A DNA stretch of 64,000 bases from Prochilodus magdalenae (lineage: Eukaryota; Chordata; Actinopteri; Characiformes; Prochilodontidae), in NCBI GenBank assembly GCA_024036415.1, contig JAMWET010000915.1, positions 124,001-188,000 of the forward strand, given 5' to 3'. The position numbers and the translations under genes were made by a program. Positions 1-12,700 of the stretch are shown here, in pieces. How positions within the stretch are numbered: the stretch's first letter is position 1; each line of letters begins with the position of its first letter. The notes beneath the pieces were generated by a model, which was given only the letters and a program-made list of their open reading frames with translations, was not told where the DNA came from and did no database searches.

Positions 1-330
1 TGAAACAATGAGTTATTGTCACTAGGTACTTCTTTAGTATCTCAAAATATTAACTTACTTGTTGGGATTAATGACTTAAATTAATGACCATTTTTTCAGT
101 CTGACGTTAAAATTATTGACTCACTATTTCAAAGTAGTGACTTAGTATCTCATATAAATGACTCACTGTGCAGAAGTACTTAAATTTAATCACTTAAAAA
201 TAATAAATTATTAATACATTATTATTTCAGGAGAATATTTCAGGAAAGTGACTCAATATTCAAGATACATGTAAATATTGTGGGAAAATAAGCCAATATC
301 AAGTATATAAAGTCAATATTCTGAGACTGT
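1..330. repeat. degenerate AT-rich tandem repeat
   Basis: Variants of a short unit built on TGACTCA and AGTATCTCA recur roughly every 20-30 bp (for example near 118, 137, 147, 167 and 250). The copies are diverged, so this looks like an old minisatellite running in from the left edge. No gene is seen. Confidence 0.4.
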
Positions 331-2470
331 CAGAAACAGAGGACAATGGGCAGTAGTAGTACAAAAGCAATCCAAAGTACTTTCCTGTATGTTAAAGCAC
401 TGTTTCCCAGCTCGTGTCATGAAGATCCACCTGCACTGCACAGTTTGGTGTTTTCACCAAAGGAGTCACAGCTAATTATAGCTCAGCTAATTGTCAGGCC
501 CTTTCAGAGCTGAACCGGGTGTGTTAGAGCAACAACTTTAAACAGTTCTGCTTCTGCATCTGCCCACTGGTTTCTGGTCAAAAGGTGTTTTCCTAGTTTT
601 CCCTTGTTTTCTAAGCACAGGGGAGCATGCTCAAGTACTGTTAATGGACTGTACACTACAGAAGCAGCTAATAACCCTACCCCTTTAAGCCCAAAGTGAG
701 GCTTGTCCAACAGGGATGCCCCTTGGCTCTGTCCTGGGCAGGGTTGAGTTATCTGGCTAACTGAGAGAATCTTGAAATGCCTCACAGGACTGAAGATAGG
801 AAACATAAACAAAAGCATTAGTTCGGCATTACTTAACCTTTGATGTGGCCATTCGCCTGGTATCCCAGTAGCCCCAACTATGTGCCCCGCTTCTGTCAGC
901 AACTGGTCAGGCTTGGTTTACCCATCAACAGGTGTCCAAAAGGTTGACCTGGCCAACGGAGGCGTATCGGAAAGCTCCGGAGCAGCCAGGACCTCACATG
1001 GCACCTTCTCCACTTACATACAAAAAGCAGTTACACTGCCGCAATGAGGCTCATGACCTTTCACCCCGATCTCGCATGCGTTTTAAAAGGTTCTTGTATA
1101 CTTCCAAGAGAACCCCACCACTTTTACACCATTTCTGTATGATTAAATGGTTAAGATGGAAACAAAGCCAAAGTGGTTTGGTGTGAAATGCTTCTTTCTA
1201 GAGAAACTGACCAAGTTAGAACTGCTCATAGGGGTGGTGATGGGAACCAGACATCCACCTCTAAAAGCTCATTCGCAGAAGGTTACTAAAATACACGGCT
1301 ATGAATGCCCAAGATATTGCTTAGCAATCATTTTAAGATATCTTACCACCATCTAAAACGGTGGATTCGGACAGTAAATAAAGTTTCTAAAATAAACCAT
1401 TTCACATCAAAGGCTGTGTTTCAACCACTCAACCACTGAATTATGCAAAGATTCTGGAAGTCCCCTCTAAAGCCATGGAATTGAGTCAAATGAAGTGGAA
1501 CAGCAAGGCGTGTTTGGCTTCTGAAGCTGGCTTCCTTACTTTCAGCACTGGAGCCGCGCGACTAATGTAGATACAGAGGCTTATTCGATTAGCATGGTGC
1601 TAACTAAATGACCGAATCATCTTCTCTTGCCTCAAACCATTTAGAGCTGTATAAAGGCCCATATCCTTGGATCTCATTATAATGTGTATGCTATTTTATT
1701 TACCAAAAACGGTCAGCATTTTACACAACCCAGTCACGTATGTATGCAGATTAGCTTTTTTCTGATTGGCTGCCTTATTGAAAAAGTCTGGGCATGAATG
1801 TGAATGGGTGTGCCTAAAATACCAGCATTGAATAAACAAGATACTGTAAAGCTGTTGAACCTCCTCACTTGAACTGTATGCACCTGGTACACCTGTCATA
1901 TCTAATCAACCTGCTTACGTTGTTTCTGACACTTAACAACACAAGATAGCTAATATCTATGCTTACATATTTGAGTCTGTGCTTATACATACAGCCTATA
2001 TGTAAACCAGATAATCGCGAATGACCTAAGAGGGAACGTTGTGCTAATGATTTTGGCTTTAACTCTCTTTAAGGTCTTTCAATGCCTTTACGCCGTCAAA
2101 TGTCACTTTTTTTTTACATTCTGCTGAATTGTTCTGACTCATTGAAACAAACAGAGCACTTGCGAGGTGGCGTGGAGAAGCGCAGACTCGAAACTTTCAA
2201 TCTATACCACATGTGGATTGGATTTGCACAAAACAGGAGATATTTTATCACGACTTGAATCCGAAGGAACCTTTTGTCCATTTTATGCACATAGAGTGAG
2301 GTAAATAAGCAAATGTTTGTGAGGTTTGACACGGTTTGATGGCGTAGAAACTTCCAGCATGGCATCAAACATGTGTTGGCTGAGGGACTAGGTTTGGGTA
2401 ATGGAGAAAACGGGATAAACTGAATTTGGGCCAAGCTATTGCTATGCTGATTGTGCTATGAGTAAACGGG
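331..2470. other. downstream flank of mnd1, no gene recognised
   Basis: The stretch contains a 132-codon open frame on the minus strand (504-902) with no recognisable domain or family, one copy of the dispersed repeat described at 1118-1300, and otherwise unremarkable sequence. I see no supportable exon. Confidence 0.4.
1118..1300 (+). repeat. dispersed repeat family A, copy 1
   Basis: Shares with the copies at about 21900, 25570, 27660 and 48255 the ordered words AACAAAG, GTGGTTTGGTGTGAAATG, CTAGAGAAACT, GGTGATGGGAACCAGAC and CTCTAAAAGCTC. No coding content and no clear terminal repeats, so its class is unknown. Confidence 0.65.
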
Positions 2471-2488
2471 TTTCGCATTTCACATGCA

Positions 2489-2494
2489 TTTAAT
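2489..2494 (-). promoter_or_regulatory. possible mnd1 polyadenylation signal (ATTAAA)
   Basis: On the minus strand an ATTAAA hexamer lies about 150 nt after the mnd1 stop codon. It is the first good candidate signal I see, and would give a short 3' UTR. The hexamer alone is weak evidence. Confidence 0.35.
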
Positions 2495-2645
2495 TTGTTG
2501 AGTCACAACATAAACCAAACAAAAACAACATCAATTAAACATGACATATGTTTGTGGCAAATAACCAACCTGTCAAACAGTCGCCACAAAATGAAAGAGA
2601 AATCATTTTCTAGGGGATGTAGTGTGTCTTTGTGTAGACAGTTGG

Positions 2646-2752
2646 TCAATCCATGTAGTCAAAGTCCTCTGGAATTCCAAAGGCTTTATCCAGCCGACTG
2701 TCCTCAAAGCCAAACTTCCTCTTGGCCCAGGATTTGATGGCAAACACATTAT
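2646..2752 (-). CDS. mnd1: mnd1 coding exon 8 (residues 171-205 and stop)
   Basis: 107 nt, encoding [34 protein letters not shown] and TGA. Acceptor ttgcag. It is the conserved C-terminal block that packs against HOP2. Confidence 0.97.
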
Positions 2753-3702
2753 CTGCAAAAACAGAAATGTACTGAAATGTAAACTCACATAATACCTGAA
2801 ACGTGCTTCAACCAGAGCTTTCACTATAAAGACATGTCATCTGTGAAGAGTTAGCCAAGCTCATGCACAGCTGCTTTACTACTCAACTGCACTGAAACTT
2901 TTTTTCCTTTATTGATTAAATTTCATTAGACCTATTACTGTAAAACTAGCTACACGTGCTTGATACATCACTTCATTTGCTTAACTGTCTGTGCTTGTTG
3001 TCCGATTCTGCTCTTTATGATGTGCCATACATTTCAAATAGAAGACAAAAAGTACAGAAGCTCCAGTTTTAAATAAATCATTGTTTTCAATAAATGGAAT
3101 AAACATTTAACAGCTGCATTTTGGATTTACTCATGTTGTCTTCATCAAATATTATAATTAGCTGAATGATCTGAAATATTTTAATTAGTAAAAATAACAG
3201 AAACTGGACGAGGAGCAAGTACTATTTCACAGCATAGCACTGCATACCCATGTACGTTTGTGTGAAGTCAGCAGTGGTAACCTAATATCTAAAACGTAAA
3301 CATCCTCCTGTAAGCACTCCCCCGACACCGCACACAGACGCGCACACACGCACAGACTCACAGACACACACATACAGACACACACCCACACATACAGACA
3401 CACAGAAACACACCCACACACACCCACACACAGAGACACACACCCACACACACACACACACACAGACACACATACAGACACACATACAGACACAGACACA
3501 AACACACACATACAGACACGCACACAGACACACACATACAGACACACACACAGACACACACACAGACACACATACAGACACACATACAGACACAGACACA
3601 AACACACACATACAGACACGCACACAGACACACACAGACACACACAGACACAGACAGACACAGACAGACACAGACAGACACAGACACACACCCACAGACA
3701 CA

Positions 3703-3741
<39 letters not shown>

Positions 3742-6700
3742 TTCATTACTTTTTCTTGCTAATTGTTAAATGTAAAATGTTTACTTGTCAAACCAAATTA
3801 GAACAAGTTAAAAGCAATACAGTGTTCCTCTCAAGGGTAACTCCATGTCCACAAATAATTTAATATGTAAAACAACCAGTGATGTTTACTTTGTAGATCA
3901 TTTTGTCCACTCGATGCCCAGTTTGTACCTGTCCACCATGAATGGGAATTTTGAAAAAAGCTTTAGGATTTGGGACTTCTGGTTCCTATCACCATCACTG
4001 TGAGTACTTCTGTTAGCACCAGTTTTAAGAAAACGACGGAAAATGCATTGTGTCATGAGACCTTACTACTGATCACTAGTTAATTTTTAATTAAAATATG
4101 TGCTTAAAAGTTTGTGACCCAATATTACACATCGGCATGGCAACAGTATGTGAACCTCTAGGTAAAATTACAGTCAGGTGTGTGCAAGCAAAGGGAAGAG
4201 AATCAGGCGTGAGTGGGTTTGCTGTTTTATGTAAAGAACAGGGAGCTATCAAAGTTTGATTATTAGAAAACATGTTTGTGGAAGTGCATCATGGCACGAA
4301 TACAGGAGATTTCTGAGGACCTCAAAAACAAGCAGTAGATCCTCATCAGGCTGGAAAAGCTTCCTAAAACAATCTCCAAAGAGCTCGGACTCCATCAACC
4401 CCCAGTCAGACAGAGTGTATATAAATGGGGGAAATTCAAGGCTATCACAGCCTTCCCCAGAAGTGACTGACTGAATAAGATGACTCCTAAAGCAAGGCGT
4501 GCAGTAGTCTATGGCATCACAAAGGTACTCATGGTTACTTGTAAACAACCACAAGCCTTTGTCACAGTGGCTAATGCTAATGTTTATGAGTCCACCATAA
4601 GAACACTAAACAACAACGGTGTGCATGGCAGGGCTGCGAGGAGACAGCAACTGAAAATCGGATTATGTTTTAGGTCACATTTATGCAGAAATGTAAAAAG
4701 GGTTTACAAACTTCCTCTGTGGTTCTTACTAATTCATTTTGACTTTTATATTTTTTTACTAGCACTAAAAACATTACTTGTTCAAACTGAATTTTTTTAT
4801 GAAGAAATAAAAATCAACAGTCTTATGGATTGTAATGGATTGATTGTTGTGTGTGCCTTCACAACACAAAATATTTTTATAATAATTCATATGGTACTAA
4901 AATGCAGTACTAATGTGTTACCAAATCCCAGTTCTGTATATGAACATGCAGAGACAGGTCCTGGATCAGTCAAAAAGAAAGCATGGAAATGGATTACATT
5001 TCTGTATTGGAAGCAGGACTTACCGGTCCATCTGGATACAGCTTCTTTAGCAGTAATGTTCTCCTTACCTACACAAAACACATCAGCACTTATTTTAGCA
5101 AAGCATTTCAAACTGCTTGGCAGATTAGATTTCCTGTCCATCAACCTAGCCCGTTAAACACCACTGCTGTCCTAGAAAAAAACCTTCTCCAAATGGGCTG
5201 TTTAACAGCAGAAGGAAAATATGTTAACGTCTGGTGTAAGTTAATGTAGTGAGAATTTAATCAAAGGCAAGGAAACATGGACTTTGGAGCATTCCTTCTG
5301 GTTCACTCATCATGCAATGTCCACACAATGTAAAGAGCTCACGCTTTCAAAACACACAAAAGGAGGTTTCGATCCGACAGTGATGACATGTTCGTATCAT
5401 CTAGCTGCAACCTCACGAATTTAGGCATCCGTTGCATCTCTGACTCCCACACAGCCTACATTTGGCTGGCAAGCCTAAATAACCCAAATCTCTCAGGGTG
5501 GCTGTACATCATAACAGTAAATCCCCCACAGTTCAGCCGTCCGTAGAAGCTTCTATTCAAACAGTCAGCAGGGACCGGCTCATGCCCGGGCTGTCAAGCT
5601 GATAGCACTGGCCGGTCATCCATTACAGCTCTGGAACAAACCCACGCTGGAAAAACAGCAGATTAATGTGCCGTCTCAGTGAAACTCAGCACCTCGCACC
5701 CTGACGCAGAGATCCTGGCATGACTGCATGGATGGACTGTCCGGAGCCAAGATATTAACCCTTGCCAGGCTGCAGATATCACTGTCAATTAGAAGTCATT
5801 ACATACTTGTATATTAAGCCTATGATATCTGTGATTTAAAAGTAATTATGTGACTTAATATTAACCCTATGCTATAAAGTGAACTCATAACAGTCTTCAG
5901 ATATCATCGTTGTCTTCATACATGGTTAAAAAGTGATAACATAATCACATAAACTCTATTAACCCTCATCAATCTGCAGTTAATTCCGTCACCCACAGTA
6001 TTTTCATATCAGTCATGTCATAATATCAAGTTAGTTTTGCAATTATTCACATTAACCACATTATTAATGTTCAAATTGAGTTATGTTTACACTGTGTATG
6101 GACAGGTTTGAGTCAGCACTCCACTTGGGTCTTGTCAAATATCTGTTTTCTTTCCACAAAACAAGACTAGATACACACAACAACAATAATCCATGAAAGT
6201 TAGCACTTTCCACATATTATCACTTGTTTCAATGTAATATATATATTTATATTCATGTAATATAAAATTATAGCACTGGTGATAAAAGCAACTTCAGAGG
6301 TAAACCACCACTCTACAACCTACAGACAGTAATTTAATGCAGTATCTGGATGTAGACCAGAGCATCTGTTTTGTGATTGGAAGTATGTAATTTACACCCA
6401 ACTTTAGAATCACTTCAAAACACTTACAAGCATATAGTATTATTAAATATATATTAGTTATTGTACGAAAATCTGACAGGATGAGCTATGCACACACAAA
6501 CTGAATTTATCCATGCAATAACATTTTCTGAGCATGTCCATGCCAACTATCAGCTCCTATTAATTAACTATTCTGTTTATTATTCCATATGGAAAACATA
6601 ATAATTAACTGAACAATATAAATGAAGGTATGAATAAAAATTAATACAATTAAAATGCATTTGAATTACAATGTGACAATATACAATATGTTTAAACTGT

Positions 6701-9700
6701 ACTATCACATACGTCTTCTCTATATGGGATGCTAAGTATGAAAAATAAATCATTTGTGATATAGTTTAGCATTAGTTAGTTAAGTTACATAACAGCTAAA
6801 GACACTTAAATGTTAGGAAACCTTTGTCCTGGAATAGCTTGTATCCAATGTATCGTATATCAGTCTGTACTCTCATTTTCACTGGTGAATATCACATTCG
6901 CTTTGTTTGGTTTAGTAACTATGCTGATACAAGTTATGGTCCACTGCAGAACTTCACAGCGTCATAGCTTCTGCTGTGGTGACTGGAGGCAAGTTAAAAC
7001 AAGCTCCAGTACAGCTTCATAAAACAGGCCTAAGGCAAGCAGGGCGTTGGTTTTGGCAGCCAGTAAAACATGAAGCAATGGTGTTAATCCGTACATAAAA
7101 ATTCTATATGGGGGGCTCCAGTTGACCTCTAAAGCCGTTTACGGCCATTTCATGCCACACAGAGATTTGTTTATTATAAATATTATTCAAATATAACACA
7201 ACACCACCACCACCACCAGTAAACACAAAAAACAGCTCGTTATTACTTTCACAGCACTATAAATAAATATATATATGATCATCAGATCACAAGACTAAAT
7301 CAAGAATGAGGTGGCCGTTTTATTATCGAGTTGTACTCTATACGCAGTTAAATTATTAAAATGTTCGCATGATACTAAAATTTAATAAATAGGAATAAAT
7401 AGCAAAGTTTGAATTGCTATAAATATAATTGCTGATTAGATCTGAGAACCGTGGGGCGTGGCCTCTAATGAGGGTGTGATAGAGAGCCCTTGGCATAGTC
7501 CAGAGGTCTTTAAACCAGTCCTCAGATGCCCCAGATATTTCACATTTTTGCTCCACCCTTATGTAATCTTAGGTTATAGCTAAAATGTGGACAGTCTGGT
7601 GGGGCCTGAGGACTTGTTTAAAGACCTTTAACATAAACAGTGGTGCTTGAAATTTTGTGAACCTATTATTTTCTATACTTCTGCACAGATTTCACCTAAA
7701 ACTTAATCTGACGTATGTCCTAAAGTAGATAAGGAAAGTATTAGACTTTATGATTCATTTATTAAGGAAAATAATCTAATAATAAATTAAGGGTTTACAA
7801 ACTTTTACAAACCACTGAATACACAGTAGCGGCTGGATCGTGCATCGATGTCACCACCGTATTGGCCCAGACAACTCCTCATAACCGGATTGGAAAAAAA
7901 GATGCCTGAGTCATGTGCAGTTTGAGGCTGTATAAACCTTTGCACAAGGCAAACCAGATCTTGGGGAATTACCTTTCAAGGGCAGGACTGTATAATTGTT
8001 TTTTTGTTAGTTTGGTTATGATTAGAGCTAACTAACTGAATGCCAGAGTCTAACACATAGGCTAGCTAAAGGTGTGTAGACTTTATAAGAAACCATGTAG
8101 ACTAAATTGATACTAACTACATTTTGATCTCTATTGGGTTTCCTCCTAAACTGACGTTTTAACAGCACTACCAGCATGCCACAAACACTCAGTTACTTCT
8201 GAACTGCAAGTGGACCAGGGAGAAATGAGTGAAACAGGCTCTGCACATGCAGGTGATGTTAAAGTACCACCCACCTTTTATATGGAGATGCCTACAAGGT
8301 TTTTTATTCACTCAACTACAAGATCTGCACCCAGAAAAGGCTGGGGAGGCTTGCTGACTGAACCAATAGACAAATGACTTTTCTGCGAGCTCAGTTATGC
8401 TTGCAAGTGTTTCTTTCAGCCGGTGGTTAGCTTTCTCTCTGCAAGTTCATCTATCTTGCACACAGAGGCTGCAGGGGATACTCAATTTTGTTAAAGACGT
8501 GTGGGCAGGACAACGCACGTCAGCCTTGTAATTGGTGAGGATCGTGCTAGGTACATACTAGCTAAGCTCAGAACTGCCCATTTAACATAGAGAGAGGAGA
8601 ACACTGTCATAACATACAAACACTTCAGGGCACACTGGAAAGATATTCAAATAACATGGTTTCAATAGTGCATTCACAAGAGCAAGATTAACCTCCTCAG
8701 ATTAAGATGTGAACTAATTAATAACCAATTTAAAAATTTGCTCAACCATTCAGACCTTTATGTGTGTTTATTCTGTAAAGTGGTGCCATCTCAAAAAGCA
8801 TCTTTACCAGTAAGGAGAAAAGCTGGACCGGAGCCTAAACACTAAAGCGAATAAATCTCTATGTTATGTCTATCCTGGGTCCCCTCTGAATCATACCCTT
8901 GGAGGTTGGTTCAAAGACACAGACAGCTGCTAGAAGGAATATTCCAGAACATTGCCCCGCAGAGAGGTGGAATAATTAAAACAATGCGCAAGCCAACTCG
9001 GAGTTCGCTGAAAGACTAGACAAAATAACCCTTCTCGAGGGGGAAAGCACAATTAGAAGATTTTTCAATGTATTTCAGCGCAGACAATTAATGCTTGGCT
9101 CTGAAATTCATACTGGAGGTAATTATCCTGAAATGTCAACTCTGCAGCTGCGGGGAGCTCCTCAGAGGAAAGGAACAGCTGCAAGGACAGAGGGAAGACA
9201 TAAAAAAAGAGGAGGAAGCTAGGAGAGGTTACTGTCATCATCCCATCGCACAGACAAATTCACAGTGGTCGCGCTAATGATGTGAACTCACCATGAACAG
9301 CAGCAGAGCATGCACACGCAAGACATGTACAAGATCACTGTTAGTGCCTCCGTTCTTTACAATACACCCATCATTTCCCTTTAATTTCCCCTAAACCAAA
9401 CACATACGCAGTACCGTGACAGTCAGAGAGCAGCCCCACTGATTTAATCTCCACTCAAAACATTAAGTAAGTACACCGAGAACAAATTCTTCTTAAGGAG
9501 ATATTCCTGAGAACTTTAGACAAGATGATTCACCTGTATGGGGAAAGGAGGAAATCAAAGGAGAATAATTAAAAAAAAAAAAAAAAGACTAAAGGCTATA
9601 GAGAAAACACGACTCCTGCAAGACCTGCTAGGCAACCACAACTGTCCTCATCAGGTAAACAGCACTTAGGCTAGAGCTTTCATCTTAGATAGCTGAGAAC

Positions 9701-12700
9701 ATTAAGCTCCACTCTGGCTCCAAATCTGAAATCATCCACAGGTGTTTCTGTCCATCCTTCCACAGTGAAAAGACAACTCAAGGCTGTGGGTCTGAAAGGA
9801 GAAAAAAAAAAAAAAAAAACTGTTTGCTGGTCTCCTCAGAACACCAGACTGAATGAGTTTACTCGGACTGGGAGAAATGGGAAAAGCTAAACCAGCTTCT
9901 AAAACTTTTGGACATATGGAAGAATATCCCTGCAGATTTCTTTCATCAAATTGAAGTGAGCCTCTTAGAACAGAACGGAAGCTGTAACAAAGGTAAAGTG
10001 TGGGCACTAAATAATACAACTCTAATATCATATTTAGTAGAAACGGCTTCTGCGCACATTTCTGTTACACGTGTCCAGTTAGGGCTGAAAGATGAAACGG
10101 TTTTATATTGAAATCGTAATTTAAAAGAAAGCGAGCCGCAAGAGCCCCAATTTTAATGCTAATTTATCATATCTGTGTCTGAGGTAGGGAACATTCACAC
10201 AATATCACAGCCTGCAAACTGTCTGTGGATGAGTTAGACCAATCTGAGCTGACCAAACAACTATGTGCTCCGACACCACAACCACAGCTAACTGACAAAG
10301 GGGGTGCTCTTTTCTCAATGACTAAATAACAGGCCTGGACTTCAGTTCTCAGAAAATAATCGCAATTTTAATCGCAGTCGCGACACTGAGCAGAAATTGA
10401 AATAAATATAAATATAAGGAGATTTTGAAACTAAAAGGAAGATGTGACACCAAAATGAAACAATTACTAGTCCAAGTCAGTTGGCAAAGAAACATTAAGA
10501 TATAATTTCCTTAACCATAAGCACTCTATAATGCACTATAATGTTCTTATGATCCATACGGTCATTCTGACAGATAATACCCCACAGGGCATCATTCCTC
10601 TCCAAGAGACAGACAGAACTCTGAAAGATGACGATGGGCAAAGAGAACTGAGAGAGGTCAGTTAATAATAGTTATAAAAGTTATAATAAAAGTTAATAAT
10701 ATCTGTTATATACAGTAAGTCCATTATAGAAATAATTATTATTTGGAGAAATACTGAGAACATAAAACAAGGCCGAAACAGAAGTGGGTGCTGATAGACA
10801 GGTGCATACATGCTGAGATTACAACAGTTAAAATATGGAAAGTAATTCATGTTTCATTTACATTCATTAAACAGACGGATTTTAACTCTACATCCGGAGA
10901 AAACCACATAAAACTCCCAGTTAGCGAAGGCCAGATGAGTTAGCTTACTGTGTGGGTCGGCCTGCAAAAAAGAGCATCTCTCCAGTCCAGTATGAGCAGA
11001 GCCAGAGCTCCACAAGCTGGGGAGAAACAGCTTCCTCCACAAAAGAATCACAGCCCCAAAGAGAATCGAATCAACACTCGGCATGGAGAGAAACAGCGGC
11101 AGCTAAATTTAATGCCTCAGCCATGTGCTGTACGCAGTGTTAGGAGATACTGAAGCCGCGGCTGAAAGCCTGTATATTCAACATTTCTGTCCGAGTACAG
11201 AGGCAAATACGAATGTTAATATGAACAAATTACATATACATATAAATTTATACATCTACCTCAGTGAACTTCTAAACGTAAACCGATACGACTTCTAAAC
11301 ACAACCAATCTATTGAATGAACCTAACTAAGCATTGTGAAGAATACTCTAAACGTAAGTCAGTACGATTGTAATTCTGAGTGGAGGACTTAGGTAGTTGG
11401 ATTCACTCAGCAGAAGGGTTGTCTGTATACTTTTGGACACTTAACCACCTTTCATCCCAGAAGACCTGAAGCGCTGAGCAACACCCGTAACAGAAAGGGC
11501 TTTTTTGAAAAGCCTGCTGGTTTTATTGTTATGCTCTTGAGGGTCATAAGGGTGTCATGAGGGAGGAGATGTGAAGAGAGTTTTGACAAAAAGAGATGTG
11601 ATAAGTTTTTATGATGTTTTAGCCCTTGAGGAAAACATGCATGGTCAGATTATTCATAAAGATACATCACAGTCAACATGGCTCCACACTACAACATCCT
11701 GAGGGAACCCCCCCGGCTTCCCTGGACAGAACTATTTTAACTTTAAAGGGGCTTAAAGATTTCTAAAGTTTTAATATACACAGTCATATAGCGTGGTTTG
11801 CTGGTAATGGTTTAGGAAGCGGGTGGTTGATGAAATAATAATGATAAATCTGAAAAATAAATCTATTTTGCCTCACAGTGCCCCACATCTCCTGTTAAAC
11901 ATGTTTTAAGCCAAAAGTAAAACAATGTCTCAGGCATCCAGCAGTGAATTAAGCATAATTGTTTATAATTTAGTGAAACTGTCCTGTAAGAACTGCATAC
12001 AGCTGTATAATACACACCAAACACCGTCAAATATTCAAAACGGTAAAATTAATTAAATGTTTTTACTGTACATGACTGAACATTTGAAGAACTTAACTGT
12101 TCATTCATCTTTTGTATAATAATTTAACATTTTTACTTGTACACAGAATCGATTAGTGTTTTTGATGACTATAAACACAGGCCATAGATCAACATCATGT
12201 TTTTGTTTTTAAGGTTCTCCAAAAACATGTGCTTCAGATTCATGACGTGTTCTAAAATGCTCAGAACTGTTTGCACCTTTGTGCTCTTGGGTGTGCATAG
12301 ATTCTGTTCTCAGCTGGGAACAAATCCCATATAAGAAAACATTGGTGAATGTCAGACTCATGAAAGAAGAGAACAGGAAGTTCATCTTAGGATGGGTTGG
12401 TGAATGAGGCCCATGGATTCCAAACGTCTGAATAGCAGTGTACAGGTCCACTCCCACAGCTCATCCTTATGGTGGGGTGAGTGAGTGTTTTCATGAATTA
12501 CTCACGTTGATTCAACCAGGGTGGGACTAAAACACCTGCTCTGACATCATCTGTATGCTTTCTTTGGATTTATCCGTAATGGTTAGGGCAGGGATCTGCT
12601 CATTGTCGCATCTCCATTCCCTAATGGTGCCTTTTTCTCTCACCTCATCTGGATGAGATGAGTCAGGAGGGTTGGAGCTAATGAGGGGAGGAGCAATATG

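Noticed and set aside
504..902. 132-codon minus-strand frame as a gene downstream of mnd1
   Set aside because: No domain, no splice context and no homology I recognise; length is plausible by chance in a 64-kb window.
3227..3746. Cys/Val-rich open frames up to 168 codons
   Set aside because: Translation of a (CA)n-type microsatellite in several frames at once.
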